Assembly: GCA_011799875.1 (NCBI GenBank)
Contig: CM022301.1
Location: forward strand, 85,455,667 to 85,519,666
Reading direction: 5' to 3'
Origin: Thinopyrum elongatum
Taxonomy: Eukaryota; Streptophyta; Magnoliopsida; Poales; Poaceae
Length of the DNA: 64,000 bases
The notes below the pieces were generated by a model. It was not told the origin of the DNA and searched no databases. It worked only from the letters and a program-made list of their open reading frames with translations. Made by a program: the position numbers and the translations under genes. Below, in pieces: positions 30,100 through 42,428 of the stretch; position 1 is the stretch's first letter; each line of letters begins with the position of its first letter.

Positions 30100-32848
30100 A
30101 TGAGGAATTTGAAAGATACCAAAACCAAGATCTATCCCTCTACTACGAGGGGAGGTAAGGAACTGCCATCTAGCTCTGCACTTGATTCACCTTCTGTTTT
30201 GAGTAAGCTTGCGACACCTACACCTGCTATTGATTCTGATATGTTGCATGTTATTGGTGATGCTACTTCTACTATGAATGATGTATGATACTACTACTAC
30301 TACTATGCCACTGGGTGAATTACTTGATGAACATCTTGCTAGAGTTAGAACTATTGATTATGCTGAAGATGATGATATTTCTAAAACTGATGAAATTATT
30401 GAAACTGAAAACTTTGAAACACCTGATAAGACTAGCACTCCTAGATATGAACTTCCTGTTGTACCTGAGGGTTATATTATGGATGAAGAAACTGCTAGAG
30501 ACTTTTTTGCTTGCAATGATAGAGATGATCTTAAGAAATTGTTAGCTAAGCTGAAAGAAAAATCTTTGAATGCTAGAATGCAATATGACCCTAAGTTTGC
30601 TACTTCACCTATCTTTGTTACTGATAAGGATTATGAATTCTCTGTCGATCCTGAGTTAATTACTTTGGTTGAATCTAATCCTTTCCATGGTTATGAATCT
30701 GAAGCTGTTGTGGCACATCTTACTAAGTTGAATGATATAGCCACCCTATTTGCTCATGAGGAAAAAATTCGCTATTACTATATTCTTAAGTTGTTTCCAT
30801 TCTCATTAAAGGGTGATGCTAAGTTATGGTTTAATTCTCTTGCCCCTGGTTGTGTGCGTAGTCCCCAGGATATGATTTACTACTTCTCTGAGAAATACTT
30901 CCCTGCTCATAAGAAACAAGCTGCTTTAAAGGAAATATTTAAATTTGTGCAAATTAAAGAAGAGAGACTCCCACAAGTTTGGGGGAGGCTTCTCCAATTA
31001 CTTAATGCTTTGCCTGATCATCCTCTCAAGAAAAATGAAATACTTGATATCTTTTATAATGGACTAACCGATGATTCTAGGGACCACCTAGATAGTTGTG
31101 CTGGTTGTGTTTTCAGGGAACGAACTGTCGAGCAAGTTGAATTGCTATTGAATAATATATTGAGTAATGATAATGATTGGACACTTCCTGAACCAATTCC
31201 TAAGCCAGCTCCGAAGAAAAGAGGTATTCTGTTCCTCAGTCCTGAAGATATGCAAGAGGCAAAGAAATCTATGAAAGAAAAAGGTATTAAAGCTGAAGAT
31301 GTTAAGAATTTACCACCTATTGAAGAAATACATGGTCTTGATAACCCGACACAGGTAGTAGAGGTAAATTCTCTCTATAGATTTGATGAAGGTGATATCC
31401 CTTATAATAAGTCTGCTAGTCAATGCTTGGATGAGTTTGATAATTTTATTGTTAAACAAGAGAACTTTAATTCTTATGTTAGTAGACAATTGAAACATAA
31501 TGCTTACATGCTTGACTGCTTGGGTGATTATATGAGTAGAACTGTTAGTGATCTGAAAATTATTAGTAAACATGCTTCCATGGTTAAGACTCAAGTAGAA
31601 CAAGTACTTAAGGCACATGATGATTTGCTCAATAAGTTGAATAGTAAGAACAATGATAATGCTGTTAGGGTTATGACTAGAGGTGGTAAAATGACTCAGG
31701 AACCTTTGTATCCTGAGGGCCATCCTAAGAGAGTTGAGCAAGATTCTCAGAGAATTAATACTGATGCACCTAGTCCTAGTAATAAAAATAAAAAGAAAAC
31801 TGATAGGACTTTGCATGCTTCTAGTGAACCTGTTATAGATACACCTGAGAACCCAAATGATATTTCTATTTCTGATGCTGAGACACAATCTGGTGATGAA
31901 CATGAACCTAGTGATAATGTTAATGATGATGTTCATGTTGATGCTCAACCTAGTAATGATAATGATGTGGAGATTGAACCTGCTGTTGGTCTTGATAACC
32001 CACAATCTAAGAATAAACGTTATGATAAGAGATACTTTGTTGCTAGGAAGCATGGTAAAGAAAGAGAACCATGGGTTCAGAAACCCATGCCCTTTCCTCC
32101 TAAACCATCCAAGAAAAAGGATGATGAGGATTTTGAGCGCTTTGTTGAAATGCTTAGACCTGTCTTTTTGCGTATGCGTTTGACTGATATTCTGAAAATG
32201 TTTCCTTATGCCAAGTATATGAAAGATATTGTTACAAATAAAAGAAAGATACCGGAAGCTGAAATTTCCACCATGCTTGCTAATTATACTTTTAAGGGTG
32301 GAATACCAAAGAAACTAGGAGATCCACGAGTACCAACTATACCATGCTCCATTAAAAGAAACTACGTTAAAACTGCTTTATGTGATCTTGGAGCCGGTGT
32401 TAGTGTTATGCCTTTCTCTTTATATTGTAGACTTGATTTGAATAAGTTGACACCTACTGAAATCTCTTTGCAAATGGCCGATAAATCAACTGCTATACCC
32501 ATCGGTATTTGTGAGGATGTGCCTGTTGTGGTTGCAAACATTACTATCTTAACGGACTTTGTTATTCTTGATATTCCCAAGGACGACAGTATGTCAATCA
32601 TCCTTGGTAGACCCTTTTTGAATACTGCAGGGGCTGTTATTGATTGCAACAATGGCAATGTCACTTTTCATGTTAATGGTAATGAGCACATGGTACACTT
32701 TCCGAAGAAACAACCTCAAGTTCATAGTATCAGTTCTATTGGAAAATTTCAACTATTACTACTGGAGGTTTTGAATTCCCTCTTCCTACTGTCAAAAAGA
32801 AATATGATATTCTTATTGTTGGGGGCATGCATATCCCCGTTGAGATAA
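30100..32848 (+). CDS. Gag-protease polyprotein of Gypsy A (one frameshift)
   Basis: Translation should start at ATG 30100 (MRNLKDTKTKIYPST). Near 30276-30288 the reading frame shifts, and the remaining 856 codons (from 30278) are open to 32848. A retrotransposon Gag core lies at about residues 165-300 of that frame (FPFSLKGDAKLWFNSLAP, FYNGLTDDSRDHLDSCAGC). A charged, Asp/Asn-rich linker follows, then a retropepsin-like domain with the DLGAGVS active-site loop (Asp at residue 703) and the ILGRPFLNT flap. Gag forms the particle and protease matures it. No zinc knuckle is obvious. Only one frame break in about 900 codons suggests recent activity. Confidence 0.88.
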
Positions 32849-33635
32849 CCTAGTGTTATTTGAAAATTCTCTGGTTCCATGTTATTCGAAAGAGGTTTGT
32901 TAATAAGACTTGATCAACCTTGTTAATGGATTCCTTTTGATGAGCATGAGATGGATGAATTTAGAAAGCACAACTTTCTGTACCCACTTTTTACTTTCTG
33001 TTATTTAGAATAAATAAAGCAAAATTAGTATTATCTGTCTGTTTCGTGAATTATCCGTGCAATAAAAAAATATCCCGAAAATAAAAGTTCTCCAAATGCC
33101 GTGAAAATTTAGTATGATTTTTTATATAATATTTTAGAATTTCTGGCACTGAGATTGCACCAGGGGGCTGCACCAGTGGACCACAAGGGTGGAGGGTGCG
33201 CCCTACCCCCTGGGCGCTCCCCCTGCCTTGTGGGTCCCACGTGGGGCCCCCTCACTTATTCCAGCACCCATCCACTTTGTCTTTAGAAAAAATCATCCCA
33301 TAGCTCAAACCCGTGTTCTAGCTCATCTTGCTGCCATTTTCGATCTCCTTGTGTGAAGCTCCATTTGCAAAACTGTTTTGGGGAATTGTTCTTCGGCATG
33401 TGACTCCTCCAATGGTCCAATTAGTTTTTGTTCTAGTGCTTTATATATTGCAAATTTTTGCTGCTGTGGTGACCTTGTTCTTAAGCTTGCATGTCAAATT
33501 TATATGGTCCAAAGTAGTTTTGATGCATGATAGAGCCTCTAGGTACTTGTAGGAGTAGTTGCTATTAGTTTTGTTGAGTTTGGTTCACTTTTATTTTAAG
33601 TCACTAAATTTTTTAGAAATTTTCAGAGAAAAGAA
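32849..33635 (+). other. Spacer of Gypsy A where pol would be expected
   Basis: Non-coding. It contains a segment resembling LTR leader sequence (gaaaataaaagttctccaaatg, ccacaagggtggagggtgcg, ccttgtgggtccc) comparable to 28780-28915 of the LTR. This may be a rearranged LTR-derived piece left where RT and integrase were lost. Confidence 0.55.
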
Positions 33636-34718
33636 TTGATGAAGAGATGGTTGAGAGGCTCTTCGAGTCGGGGTTCTAAAGAAAATGAGAATGAGGAGAA
33701 GAAGAAGCCCAAGTATAACCTTTCCCGCACCGCGGAAGTTCGGCCGTGTGAATGGCCATGTGATGCATTCTTGGGGGCTGCCGGAATTTATGATGATTTC
33801 TATTATTTGGCGGAGAATGCAGGTACCACCGACTTCCTTCGCGATAAGTGTGATCAATACCTCCTAATCACTAATACTTTCGTATAAAATTTTCACTTTC
33901 ATGCTAGGAAATCACCACCCACGGTAGAATTTTATTTATATGATGAGCATAAGGAGATGATGCTTTAGGATTTTTGTGAGGTTTGCAAATTACCTTTTGA
34001 GGGCAGCGTCAATGAACCATGTCCTAGAGATGTGGAAGATTTTATTGATGAAGTTACCGTAGGGGAAGGGAGAAAGGTGTCGGAAGCGAGAGTGGCTTGT
34101 TTACATTTTCCTGTTTTGCGCTACTACTCATTATTTGCTGGGAGATGTTTAATTGGTCGCGGGGAGAGTGGAGGCCTTAGTGGTCCTGACCTTGCTATTT
34201 TGCGCCATGCTTTACTTCGTGATAGACCTTTTAGTTTGGGCGCTATGGTTGCTCGACGGTGGAGTTTAAACCGTTCGAGGGGTCCTATCTTTGGAGGTAT
34301 CTATGCCGCCCGCCTTGCAAAGCGCTTCGAGATACCCATTAGGCACGATGAGAAAGAGGAGATGCTACTACCCACTTTACATTTAGACTATAACAGTATG
34401 GTAGCACATGATTTTATTTGCGATGATAAGGACAAGAGACTCATCTATAACCTGGTATTCAGCCAGAAAACTTGTCAGATTATTACTTTGCCTGCACCTT
34501 CTTTGTTCAATATTCATTCAGGCACGCACCTCATTCTGCCCGAGGACATTTATGCATTCTGGGAGAGGACGCGATCCCCAGTTCCTGAGCCAGAACCATC
34601 ACCTAACCCGTATGAGGAGTCTATTTATCAGTGGGAGCCACAGGAGCTCGCTAACCAGTGGAACCCTCAGGATCCTCCTCAGTACCAAGGAGAGGACTAC
34701 TTTGATCCATGGGCGTAG
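33636..34718 (+). pseudogene. Athila-like ORF of Gypsy A, two in-frame stops
   Basis: A 361-codon frame with stops at 33885-33887 (TAA) and about 33969-33971 (TAG), otherwise open. It starts MKRWLRGSSSRGSKENENEE, has a middle region (ARVACLHFPVLRYYSLFAGR, LAILRHALLRDRPFSLGAMV) typical of the ORF downstream of pol in Athila-type elements (Athila ORF-1 family), and ends in a Pro/Gln/Trp-rich tail. Role in the element is unknown; some authors consider the position env-like, but I see no signal peptide or fusion-protein features. Assignment is from resemblance. Confidence 0.62.
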
Positions 34719-36775
34719 ACCAACTTAGGCCAAAAGCCTAAGCTTGGGGGAGTACGTATTTCTCACCGACATTACATTCATGTTCGCACACTCATTCCAG
34801 TTGTCGGTGTTCATGCTTTTTCATTGTATTATCCAGGTTAGTTTATTTCTTTTTCTCGCTTTCTTCTTGTGTGTTTGAAAAACTTTGAGAAAATAAAAAA
34901 AATTAGTTGTAGTATTAAAAGAAAACCCAAAAAGATTTCTTGTTCTTCTTTTGATTGTTGGGAGCTTTCCCGTGTAAATAGTTTTTCTCGTTCTTGTTTT
35001 ACTTTCTTCAGAAAAACAAAAACTCCAAAAACATTTCAGTGTGTTTCTTTGAAATTCTTCTTTTTCTTTCTTTGGGTCGAGAGGAGAAGACCACGATGAA
35101 AATGATGAGTGGCTCTCCTATGCATTATTGTTGATCTAACAAGAGCCCATACTACATTGTCTTCTCCTTTGAATAAATGTTTGCAGATTCCAGCTTAGTC
35201 CAATGCACGTGCACTATTATTATTATCCACACCGTTCGGTCATGCAAGTGAAAGGGAATAATGACGATATATGATGAAATGATTGAGCTGAGAAAAAGCT
35301 GGTACGAACTCGACCTATTTTGTTTTTGTAAATAAGATTAGTTCATCGTTCTTGATTCAGCTCATTATGAATGAAACATATTTGCAATGACAATTAGAGA
35401 TTATAGTTACTCATGCCATGCTTAATTAGCTAGGAGTTTATAATGGTTTACCTTGCGTGCCAACATGCTTTTAAAATGGTTGTGATGTAGTATGATAGAA
35501 TGGTATCCTCCTTTGAATGATTCAAGTGACTTGACTTGGCACATGTTCACGCATGTAGTTGAAACAAAATCAACATAGCCTCCACGATATTTATGTTCAT
35601 GGTGATTTATATCCTACTCATGCTTGCACTCAATGTTGGTTAATCTTAACGCATGTTTATGACTGTTGTCGCTCTCTAGTTGGTCGCTCCTCAATCTTTT
35701 GCTAGCCTTCACTTGTACTAAGCGGGAATACTGCTTGTGCATCTACTTCCTTAAACCCAAAGTTGTTCCATAGGAGTCCACCATACCTACCTATATGCGG
35801 TATTGACCTGCCGTTCCAAGTAAATTTGCATGTGCCAAACTCTAAACCTTCAAATAATAATCTGTTTTGTATGCCCAAATCGCTCATATAGCGACTGGGG
35901 GCTGTCAGTATCTTCCATGCTATGCGGGTTATTCTCACGATGAGTGTTGATTCACTTATCATTCACGAGAAAGTGGCTGGTAATCGGGATGCCCAGTCCC
36001 ATGCTCAAATCAAATCAAAATAATTTCAAACAAAACTCCCCCAAGACTGTTGTTTGTATGGACGGTACCCGTTGTTTCGGACCAGCCGTGGAGTGTGCTT
36101 GTTGGTTGAGGGGGGGTAAAAACTTTACCATTCTGTTTGGGAACCGCCTACAATGTATGTAGCATGGAAGATACCGAGATCTCTTGGTTGTTATGTTGAC
36201 AATGAAAGCATACCGCTCAAAATTATATTCATCTCTGTTTCAAAAAGCTTGAGCTCTGGCACCTCTGCAAATCCCTGCTTCCCTTTGCGAAGGGCCTATC
36301 TATTTACTTCTATGCTGAGTCATCATCCTCTTATAAAAAAGCACCAGTTAGAGAGCACCATTATCATTTGTATGCATTGTTATTAATTGATATTGAGTAT
36401 GACTGTGACTGGATCTCTTTTACCATGAATTACAATGTCTAGTCAGTCCTTGATCTTCAGGGGTGCTCTGCATTTATGTTTTGCGGTCTCAGAAAGGGCT
36501 AGCGAGATACCATTTTGTTATACCATATCATGAGTGTTTTGAAGAAGTGTTGTCATCCGAGATTTTATTATTATTGCTCGCTAATTGATTGTGCCATTGA
36601 TATGAGTAAATGTGAGACCTAAATATTATTGTGATTATGGTTAGTTCATAATCTTTGCTGAAAACTTGAATGCTGGCTTTACATATTTGCAACAACAAGA
36701 TCAAACAGAGTTTGTGAAAGTTGTTCTTTATCACTTTCAGTTTGTCAACTAAATTGCTTGAGGACAAGCAATGGG
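34719..36775 (+). other. 3' untranslated region of Gypsy A
   Basis: About 2 kb without a conserved frame. Six bases after the ORF stop a small inverted repeat, cttaggc-caaaa-gcctaag (34724-34742), runs into agcttgggggag, an internal copy of the PPT. The rest is AT-rich. Confidence 0.6.
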
Positions 36776-36791
36776 TTAAGCTTGGGGGATT
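36776..36791 (+). other. Polypurine tract of Gypsy A
   Basis: ttaagcttgggggatt immediately precedes the 3' LTR start TGATACG at 36792. It closely matches the internal copy at 34738-34751. Confidence 0.85.
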
Positions 36792-38189
36792 TGATACGTC
36801 TCCGTCCTATCTACTTTTCCAAACTCTTTTGCCCTTGTTTTGGACTCTAATTTGCATGATTTGAATGGAACTAACCCGGACTGACGTTGTTTTCTGCAGA
36901 TTTGCCTTGGTGTTATTTTTGTGCAGAAATAAAAGTTCTCGGAATGACCTGAAACTTCACGAAGAATATTTTTGGAATAAATAAAAAATATTAGCGAAAG
37001 AATCAACCAGAGAGGACCCACCAGCTGTCCACAAGGGTGGAGGGCGCCCCCCAGGGCGCGCCCCCTTGCCTTGTGGGTCCCCTGGACCTCCACCGACCTC
37101 AACTCCAACTCTATATATTCACTTTCGGGGAGAAAAAAATCAAATAGAAGGATTCATCGCGTTTTACGATACGGAGCCGCCGCCACCTCCTGTTCTTCAT
37201 CGGGAGGGCAGATCTGGAGTCCGTTCGGGGCTCCGGAGAGGGGAAATCGTCGCCATCATCATCACCAACCTTCCTCCATCACCAATTTCATGATGCTCAC
37301 TGCCGTGCGTGAGTAATTCCATCGTAGGCTTGCTGGACGGTGATGGGTTGGATGAGATTTATCATGTAATCGAGTTAGTTTTGTTAGGGTTTGATCCCTA
37401 GTATCCACTATGTTCTAAGATTGATGTTTCTATGACTTTGCTATGCTTAATGCTTGTCACTAGGGCCCGAGTGCCATGATTTCAGATCTAAACCTATTAT
37501 GTTTTCATGAACATATATGTGTTCTTGATCCTATCTTGCAAGTTGTAGACACCTATTATGTGTTTTGATCCGCATACCCCAAGGTGACAATAATTGGGAT
37601 TCTTTCCAGTGATTACCGTAGTTTGAGGAGTTCATGTATTCACTAAGTGCTAATGCTTTGGTCCGGTTCTCTATTAAAAGGAGGCCTTAATATCCCTTAG
37701 TTTCCATTAGGACCCTGCTGCCACGGGAGGGTAGGACAAAAGATGTCATGCAAGTTCTTTTCCATAAGCACGTATGACTATATTCGGAATACATGCCTAC
37801 ATTATATTGATGAATTGGAGCTAGTTCTGTGTCACCCTAGTTTATAACTGTTGCATGATGAATGCCATCCGACATAATTATCCATCATTGATCTATTGCC
37901 TACGAGCTTTTCACATATTGATCTTTGCTATGTTACTTTGCTGTTGCCACTGTTACAATTGCTACAAAACTGCTACTGTTACTTTTGCCACCATTACCGT
38001 TACTTCCATACTACTTTGCTACTAAATATTTTGCTGCAGATATTAAGTCTTTCAGGTGTGGTTGAATTGACAACTCAGCTGCTAATACTTGAGAATATTC
38101 TTTGGCTCCCCTTGTGTCGAATCAATAAATTTGGGTTGAATACTCTACCCTCGAAAACTGTTGCGATCCCCTATACTTGTGGGTTATCA
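36792..38189 (+). mobile_element. 3' LTR of Gypsy A
   Basis: 1398 bp, TGATACGTCTCCGTCC...TTGTGGGTTATCA. It carries a 14-bp longer GC tract (cgccccccagggcgcgcccc near 37045) than the 5' LTR. Confidence 0.93.
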
Positions 38190-40392
38190 GTGCATATTCC
38201 GATTGAATAGCGGTCCTTTGGCACCAGCACCAGTCTTGAACAAGGGCAGTTGTTCACGAGAATATGGATATTTAAGTTCATCTTTGACTGAAAGTACTTC
38301 ATCACCATATACTACGGAGTCTGTATGACGAGTAGAAATAGATCTATTTTTCGTCGGAGCATCATCTGAAATTCTTCGTGCTGTGGTAATTGACACTTGC
38401 AGTTGAGCTGGAGCAGATTCTACAACAGGTGGCTCTGAGGTAGAATCGAGCATAGGAGTCTGTTGAGGTTGTTCATCGGGAGTTGGTTGTTGAGCAGAGG
38501 GAGGAACCGAAACATTTGGTTCATCACGAGCTGGAGAGGCTTGAGACTCAGACTGAGGAATTTCACCTTTTTCTGATACATGAGGCTGAGAAGGGTTTTC
38601 TTCATGAACAGGGAGGCCATAGGCATTGGTTCAGTTGGCCTTCGCGTTGTAGGAGCATCTGAGACTTGATCATTCGCTGGCGAGGGAATTGTTCGCTCCG
38701 GTGTGTTTTCCTTCTGGGGCTCTGCTTCAGGAGACTTTTCTTTCGTAGAAGGAGGAGCTTTCTTCTTCGCAATTTTCTTTCGCTTATTTTGTTCCTGCTG
38801 AGCAGATTGATCAACATGCCCTTTGACAAGATCCTTATAGCCAGTGGCTTGTGCTTGATGATTGAGGCAGATCTTACGAACAATATTATCCACATCTGAA
38901 TGAAATCCCAATCTTCTGTTCCGAAGGATAGTCAAAGCTCGATTGACATCCATATATGATTCTTCAAGTTGCTTGATGACAAACTTGAAAGTTGTAGCTT
39001 TCATTCGGTTGTCAAGATCATTTAAGTTGGGCAGTGAGGGAATAGATCTCAACAGAATCTTCTCTCATATCTTGAACATGAGCAGAAGCTTGAGTAACGA
39101 CTTCAGGAGGGATCGGCAAACATGCCACTTCACCATCGAATAAGTTTTCCACAAATTTGTCAAGCTGCTCCATGATGAACACGTGATTGAAATAATGAGC
39201 ATCTGATTCGACATCAGTCTGTGCAACAGGAGCAGTTTGCACTGGATTTTGCTCGGTTGGAGGCATAGACGCCAATGGTTGTGTCAAGGTGGGAGCAAAT
39301 TAAGCAGCCTTTTCTTTCAGAACATCAGCTCGTGGAGCACTTTGCTCGGCAGAAGGAGCTGTGATTTTCTTCACCTTTGGCTTTGGAATTTTCTCGCCTG
39401 GCTTAGCAGTGCTTACTGGGGCATCAACAACCAAATCTTGCATATTTATCGCTTTAGGATGAGGAGTTGTGTTCATGTGATCCACCATAGTGACAGTGGT
39501 GTGAGGAGTTTTTCTCTTCATGATGATCTTCTTCGGAGGCACTATAGGAACTTTACGTGCTCGAAGATCAGGCAGTGTCGTAGAAGTTGTGATGTTCACT
39601 TGCTCGGAGGGAGAAGCTTGAACTTCTTCCCTTGTGAGTGGAGGATCATCTTGATCGGAGGAATCACTTTCATCATTTCTATTAACTGCTTCAGCTAGTC
39701 TCTTCCTCGGCGCGCTCTTTTTCTTTCAATGCAGCAGAGCTGGGATCATGTTTGTGCTTCGAACGCCCTTCTGATTTTCCTTCAGCCTTTTTCTTTTCGA
39801 CGTTAGATTTGATAAGACAACGATTTTCTTCTTCTCGAGCTCTTTCCTTTTCTGCCTTCTTGGCTCTCTTTTCAAGATTCTTCAGGCGCTTAGCCTTTTC
39901 ATCGGGATAAGATTCAGGAGTCTTAAGAGACGACTCATGAGTAGTTGATGGTGGCGGCGGTCTCTCCTGGAGATCACTTGCTTGGACAAGGCCAATTTCA
40001 CGACAGTCACCCCACGGAGGATGGAAGGCATAGTTCTTCGCATACCGAGGATGAATCATTTCATAGTCAAACCACTTGCGTACCCAGTGACATCGAATCT
40101 TCTGCAGACGCCTTCTCTTTTCTGTTGCTGATTCTCCCGGAACAGTGTTGTAGTTATCATGAGAGATATACCGAGCTGAATTTGTGAATGGTTGCCTGCC
40201 ACCTTTCTTTTTCTTCGGAGCATCTTCTTCTTGCTCATCTGCATTCTGTTCGGATCTCTTTCGTTTGCTGGTTGATGGGCCTACTGTTGGTCCCTTGGCA
40301 TTTGGAGCCTTTAACTCATCTGCACTACCCAGAACTGCCTCTTCTTCATCGGCCATGCTCATTGGTCGAGCAGAATCTTCAACAGATTGCAT
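38190..40392 (-). pseudogene. Copia extra ORF, N-terminal part
   Basis: Minus-strand frame beginning about 40392 (MQSVEDSARPMSMADEEEAV). It carries basic nuclear-localisation-like clusters (STSKRKRSEQ, APKKKKGGRQ) and a long Lys/Glu-rich coil (KRLKNLEKRAKKAEKERARE). The next pieces, at 39599-39300, 39287-39018, 39052-38626 and 38630-38190, are in shifted frames separated by one stop (39300-39302) and about three frameshifts (near 39725, 39050 and 38628). Low-complexity, Pro/Ser/Glu-rich composition suggests a disordered region before the globular domain at 28637-27151. The last frame continues directly into that domain when Gypsy A is removed. Function unknown. Confidence 0.6.
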
Positions 40393-41600
40393 ATTCCTGT
40401 GAATAAGAATAGATTCGAGGGAAAATGGGGACAGGGATACAAATGCTCACAACAAAGATTTTTCTGACCAAAAACGTTTTGATGAAGAAGTAGATGCAGA
40501 CATTGAGATATGTTTCGAATGAAAGAAACGTATAGAATGAGCTAGTAGGTCCGAAGAATATACTAGTCAGCGTGCTAGGCATTCCATTCAAGCGAAACAT
40601 AACACAAACCCTAGATCTGAACTTTTTTGGATGCGAGGGACAACTACAAACCACATCCGCACTAGTAAGGGTAAAACTCTAGATCTAAGAAATGCGGTAA
40701 AATCAAAGAAAAATAACCGCGGATGAACTCGAATGTGTAGGACAGAGGCCCGAGTTCGAACTGCACGTACCCTAGCTCGGTGGCGTGCACCAGCTACGGC
40801 GGCGCGGGGAAGAAGATGTCCCGCGGTGGCGAGGAAAGACTCCAGTGACCACTTTCCGGTAGTGAAGCGGCGAAGGGTCGTCGGCGTCGAGCTCAAGAAG
40901 GAGCGCTGCGACGAGGGTTTCAGAGGCGATGGTGGCTAGGAGAAAGAGAAGTGAACTGGAAGAGGGGATTTATATGCGAACGGAAATAACTGCACATGGT
41001 GAATCTGATCGAATGGCCTCTATATAGAGACTATTGCGATTCAACGGACAGGATGAGGAGGCAGATGATGGATTGCACGTGGCAACCGTCATAAAAGATC
41101 GTGGTCCTGACTTGGGCGGGAAACCCCAAATTTTCGACAACTTTTGCCAAAATAGATTAAAGTTCGGACCGAATCTTAATCATGGTCAAGGACACCAGAT
41201 AGAGTTTCGTTCCAGATGAAATTGAGCAATTATAACGGAATAGCATAGACTGGAAGAGATAGAAAAGAGGGAAAACAGGGTCCTAGGCATTTCACTCAGA
41301 TAAAGAAACACAAACCTCCAAATGAATAGCTATGAGAGAAATGCATTTGGACTAACACAAAAACTTCGATCGAGAAGAAATTCAACGAACGAAAAATTGT
41401 GGTGGCGTGACCCACCGTATAAGAACTGTATGACTCCGAGCGTCGCACAATTATCGTGGCACCCGGTTAGTCTAGTTCTTCGTTAATCTATTCACTCTCA
41501 GAAAGAAATTTTCACTTTGTCAAAATTTTCAAACTCTTCGAGTGGTATGCACCCATTCCATTTAAGATGTGGAAGTGTTAGCACGGGTGCCGAGTCCAGC
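40393..41600 (-). other. Copia pol-to-extra-ORF interval
   Basis: About 1.2 kb between the end of RNase H (41601) and the extra ORF. It includes a GC-rich patch (40730-40930), and acceptor-like pyrimidine/AG sites precede 40392. This may be an intron or leader allowing a spliced extra-ORF mRNA, as proposed for other LTR elements. Not provable from sequence alone. Confidence 0.4.
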
Positions 41601-42428
41601 TTACTGCACGTCTGCGAAGTCCAGGATATTTAGCTCACACCGTAACGCACAAAATCTTTTCTCATCGAGAGGCTTAGTGAAAATATCAGCGAGATTGTCT
41701 TCGGTCTTGACGCGATTGATGACAATATCCTCTCGAGCAACATGATCGCGAATGAAATGGTGTCTGATGGCAATATGCTTAGTGCGAGAATGCTGCACTG
41801 GATTATGTGCAATTTTGATAGCACTCTCATTATCACGGTATAGAGGGATATTCTTGACCTTGATGCCATAATCCTTCAGAGTATGCTTCATCCACAATAA
41901 CTGAGTGCAACAAGCGCCAGCAGCAATATATTCAGCCTCAGCCGTAGAAAGAGATACACAATTCTGCTTCCGTGATGACCAACATACCAAAGATCTACCG
42001 AGGAAATGGCATGTCCCCGAAGTAGATTTCCTGTCAACCAAGTCACCAGCCCAATCTGAGTCTGAATATCCAATGAGATCAAACTGTGCTCCCTTAGGAT
42101 ACCATAAACGTAAGGTGGGGGTGTGAGCCAAATATCTCAGAATGCGCTTGACCGCTTGGTGATGCGATTCCTTCGGTGCAGCTTGATAGCGGGCACACAT
42201 GCAAACACTCAACATAATGTCAGGTCTGTATGCACATAGGTAAAGAAGAGAACCAATCATAGAATAATAAACCTTCTGATCGTAATCCTTACCATACACA
42301 TCTACATCCAGCTTACCATTCGTGGGCATAGGAGTTTTATAGCCCTTCATTTTGGAATCTTGCATTTTGAACTTCTTCAGGCATTCTTTCAGATATTTCT
42401 CGTGAGATATGAAAATTCCATTTGCCTA
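41601..42428 (-). pseudogene. Copia RNase H domain
   Basis: Follows RT in the same frame after a single TAG at 42426-42428 (…LQIRQ-stop-ANGIF). Motifs include YYSMIGSLLYLCAYRPDI, the RNase H GYSDSDWAGD with catalytic Asp, RKSTSGTCHFLG, LSTAEAEYIAA with catalytic Glu, the later DNESAIKIA, and the closing HIAIRHHFIRDHV and DIFTKPL. It ends at 41601. RNase H degrades the RNA template during reverse transcription. The upstream stop shows the polyprotein is inactive. Confidence 0.9.

Larger units (their letters stand above)
28638..38189 (+). mobile_element. Gypsy element A: complete LTR pair, gag-protease, Athila-like ORF, no RT or integrase
   Basis: Two LTRs (28638-30021 and 36792-38189) flank an internal region with tRNA-Asp-type PBS, gag-protease, an Athila-like ORF and a PPT. 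Flanks gtgcg (28633-28637) and gtgca (38190-38194) are a target duplication with one mismatch. Removing the element restores a continuous frame in the surrounding Copia ORF, which fixes the insertion point. Nothing between 32849 and 33635 or between 34719 and 36775 encodes RT, RNase H or integrase. The element therefore has the order of an Athila-type Gypsy with pol deleted, and must have used enzymes in trans. Confidence 0.9.

Noticed and set aside
31310..32053. 247-codon minus-strand ORF
   Set aside because: Antisense of the Gypsy A gag-protease frame; Ile/Asn-rich low-complexity product.
27151..40392. Envelope protein in the Copia element
   Set aside because: Position is env-like, but there is no signal peptide, transmembrane anchor or cleavage site; it is better described as an extra ORF with a plant-transposon-protein domain.
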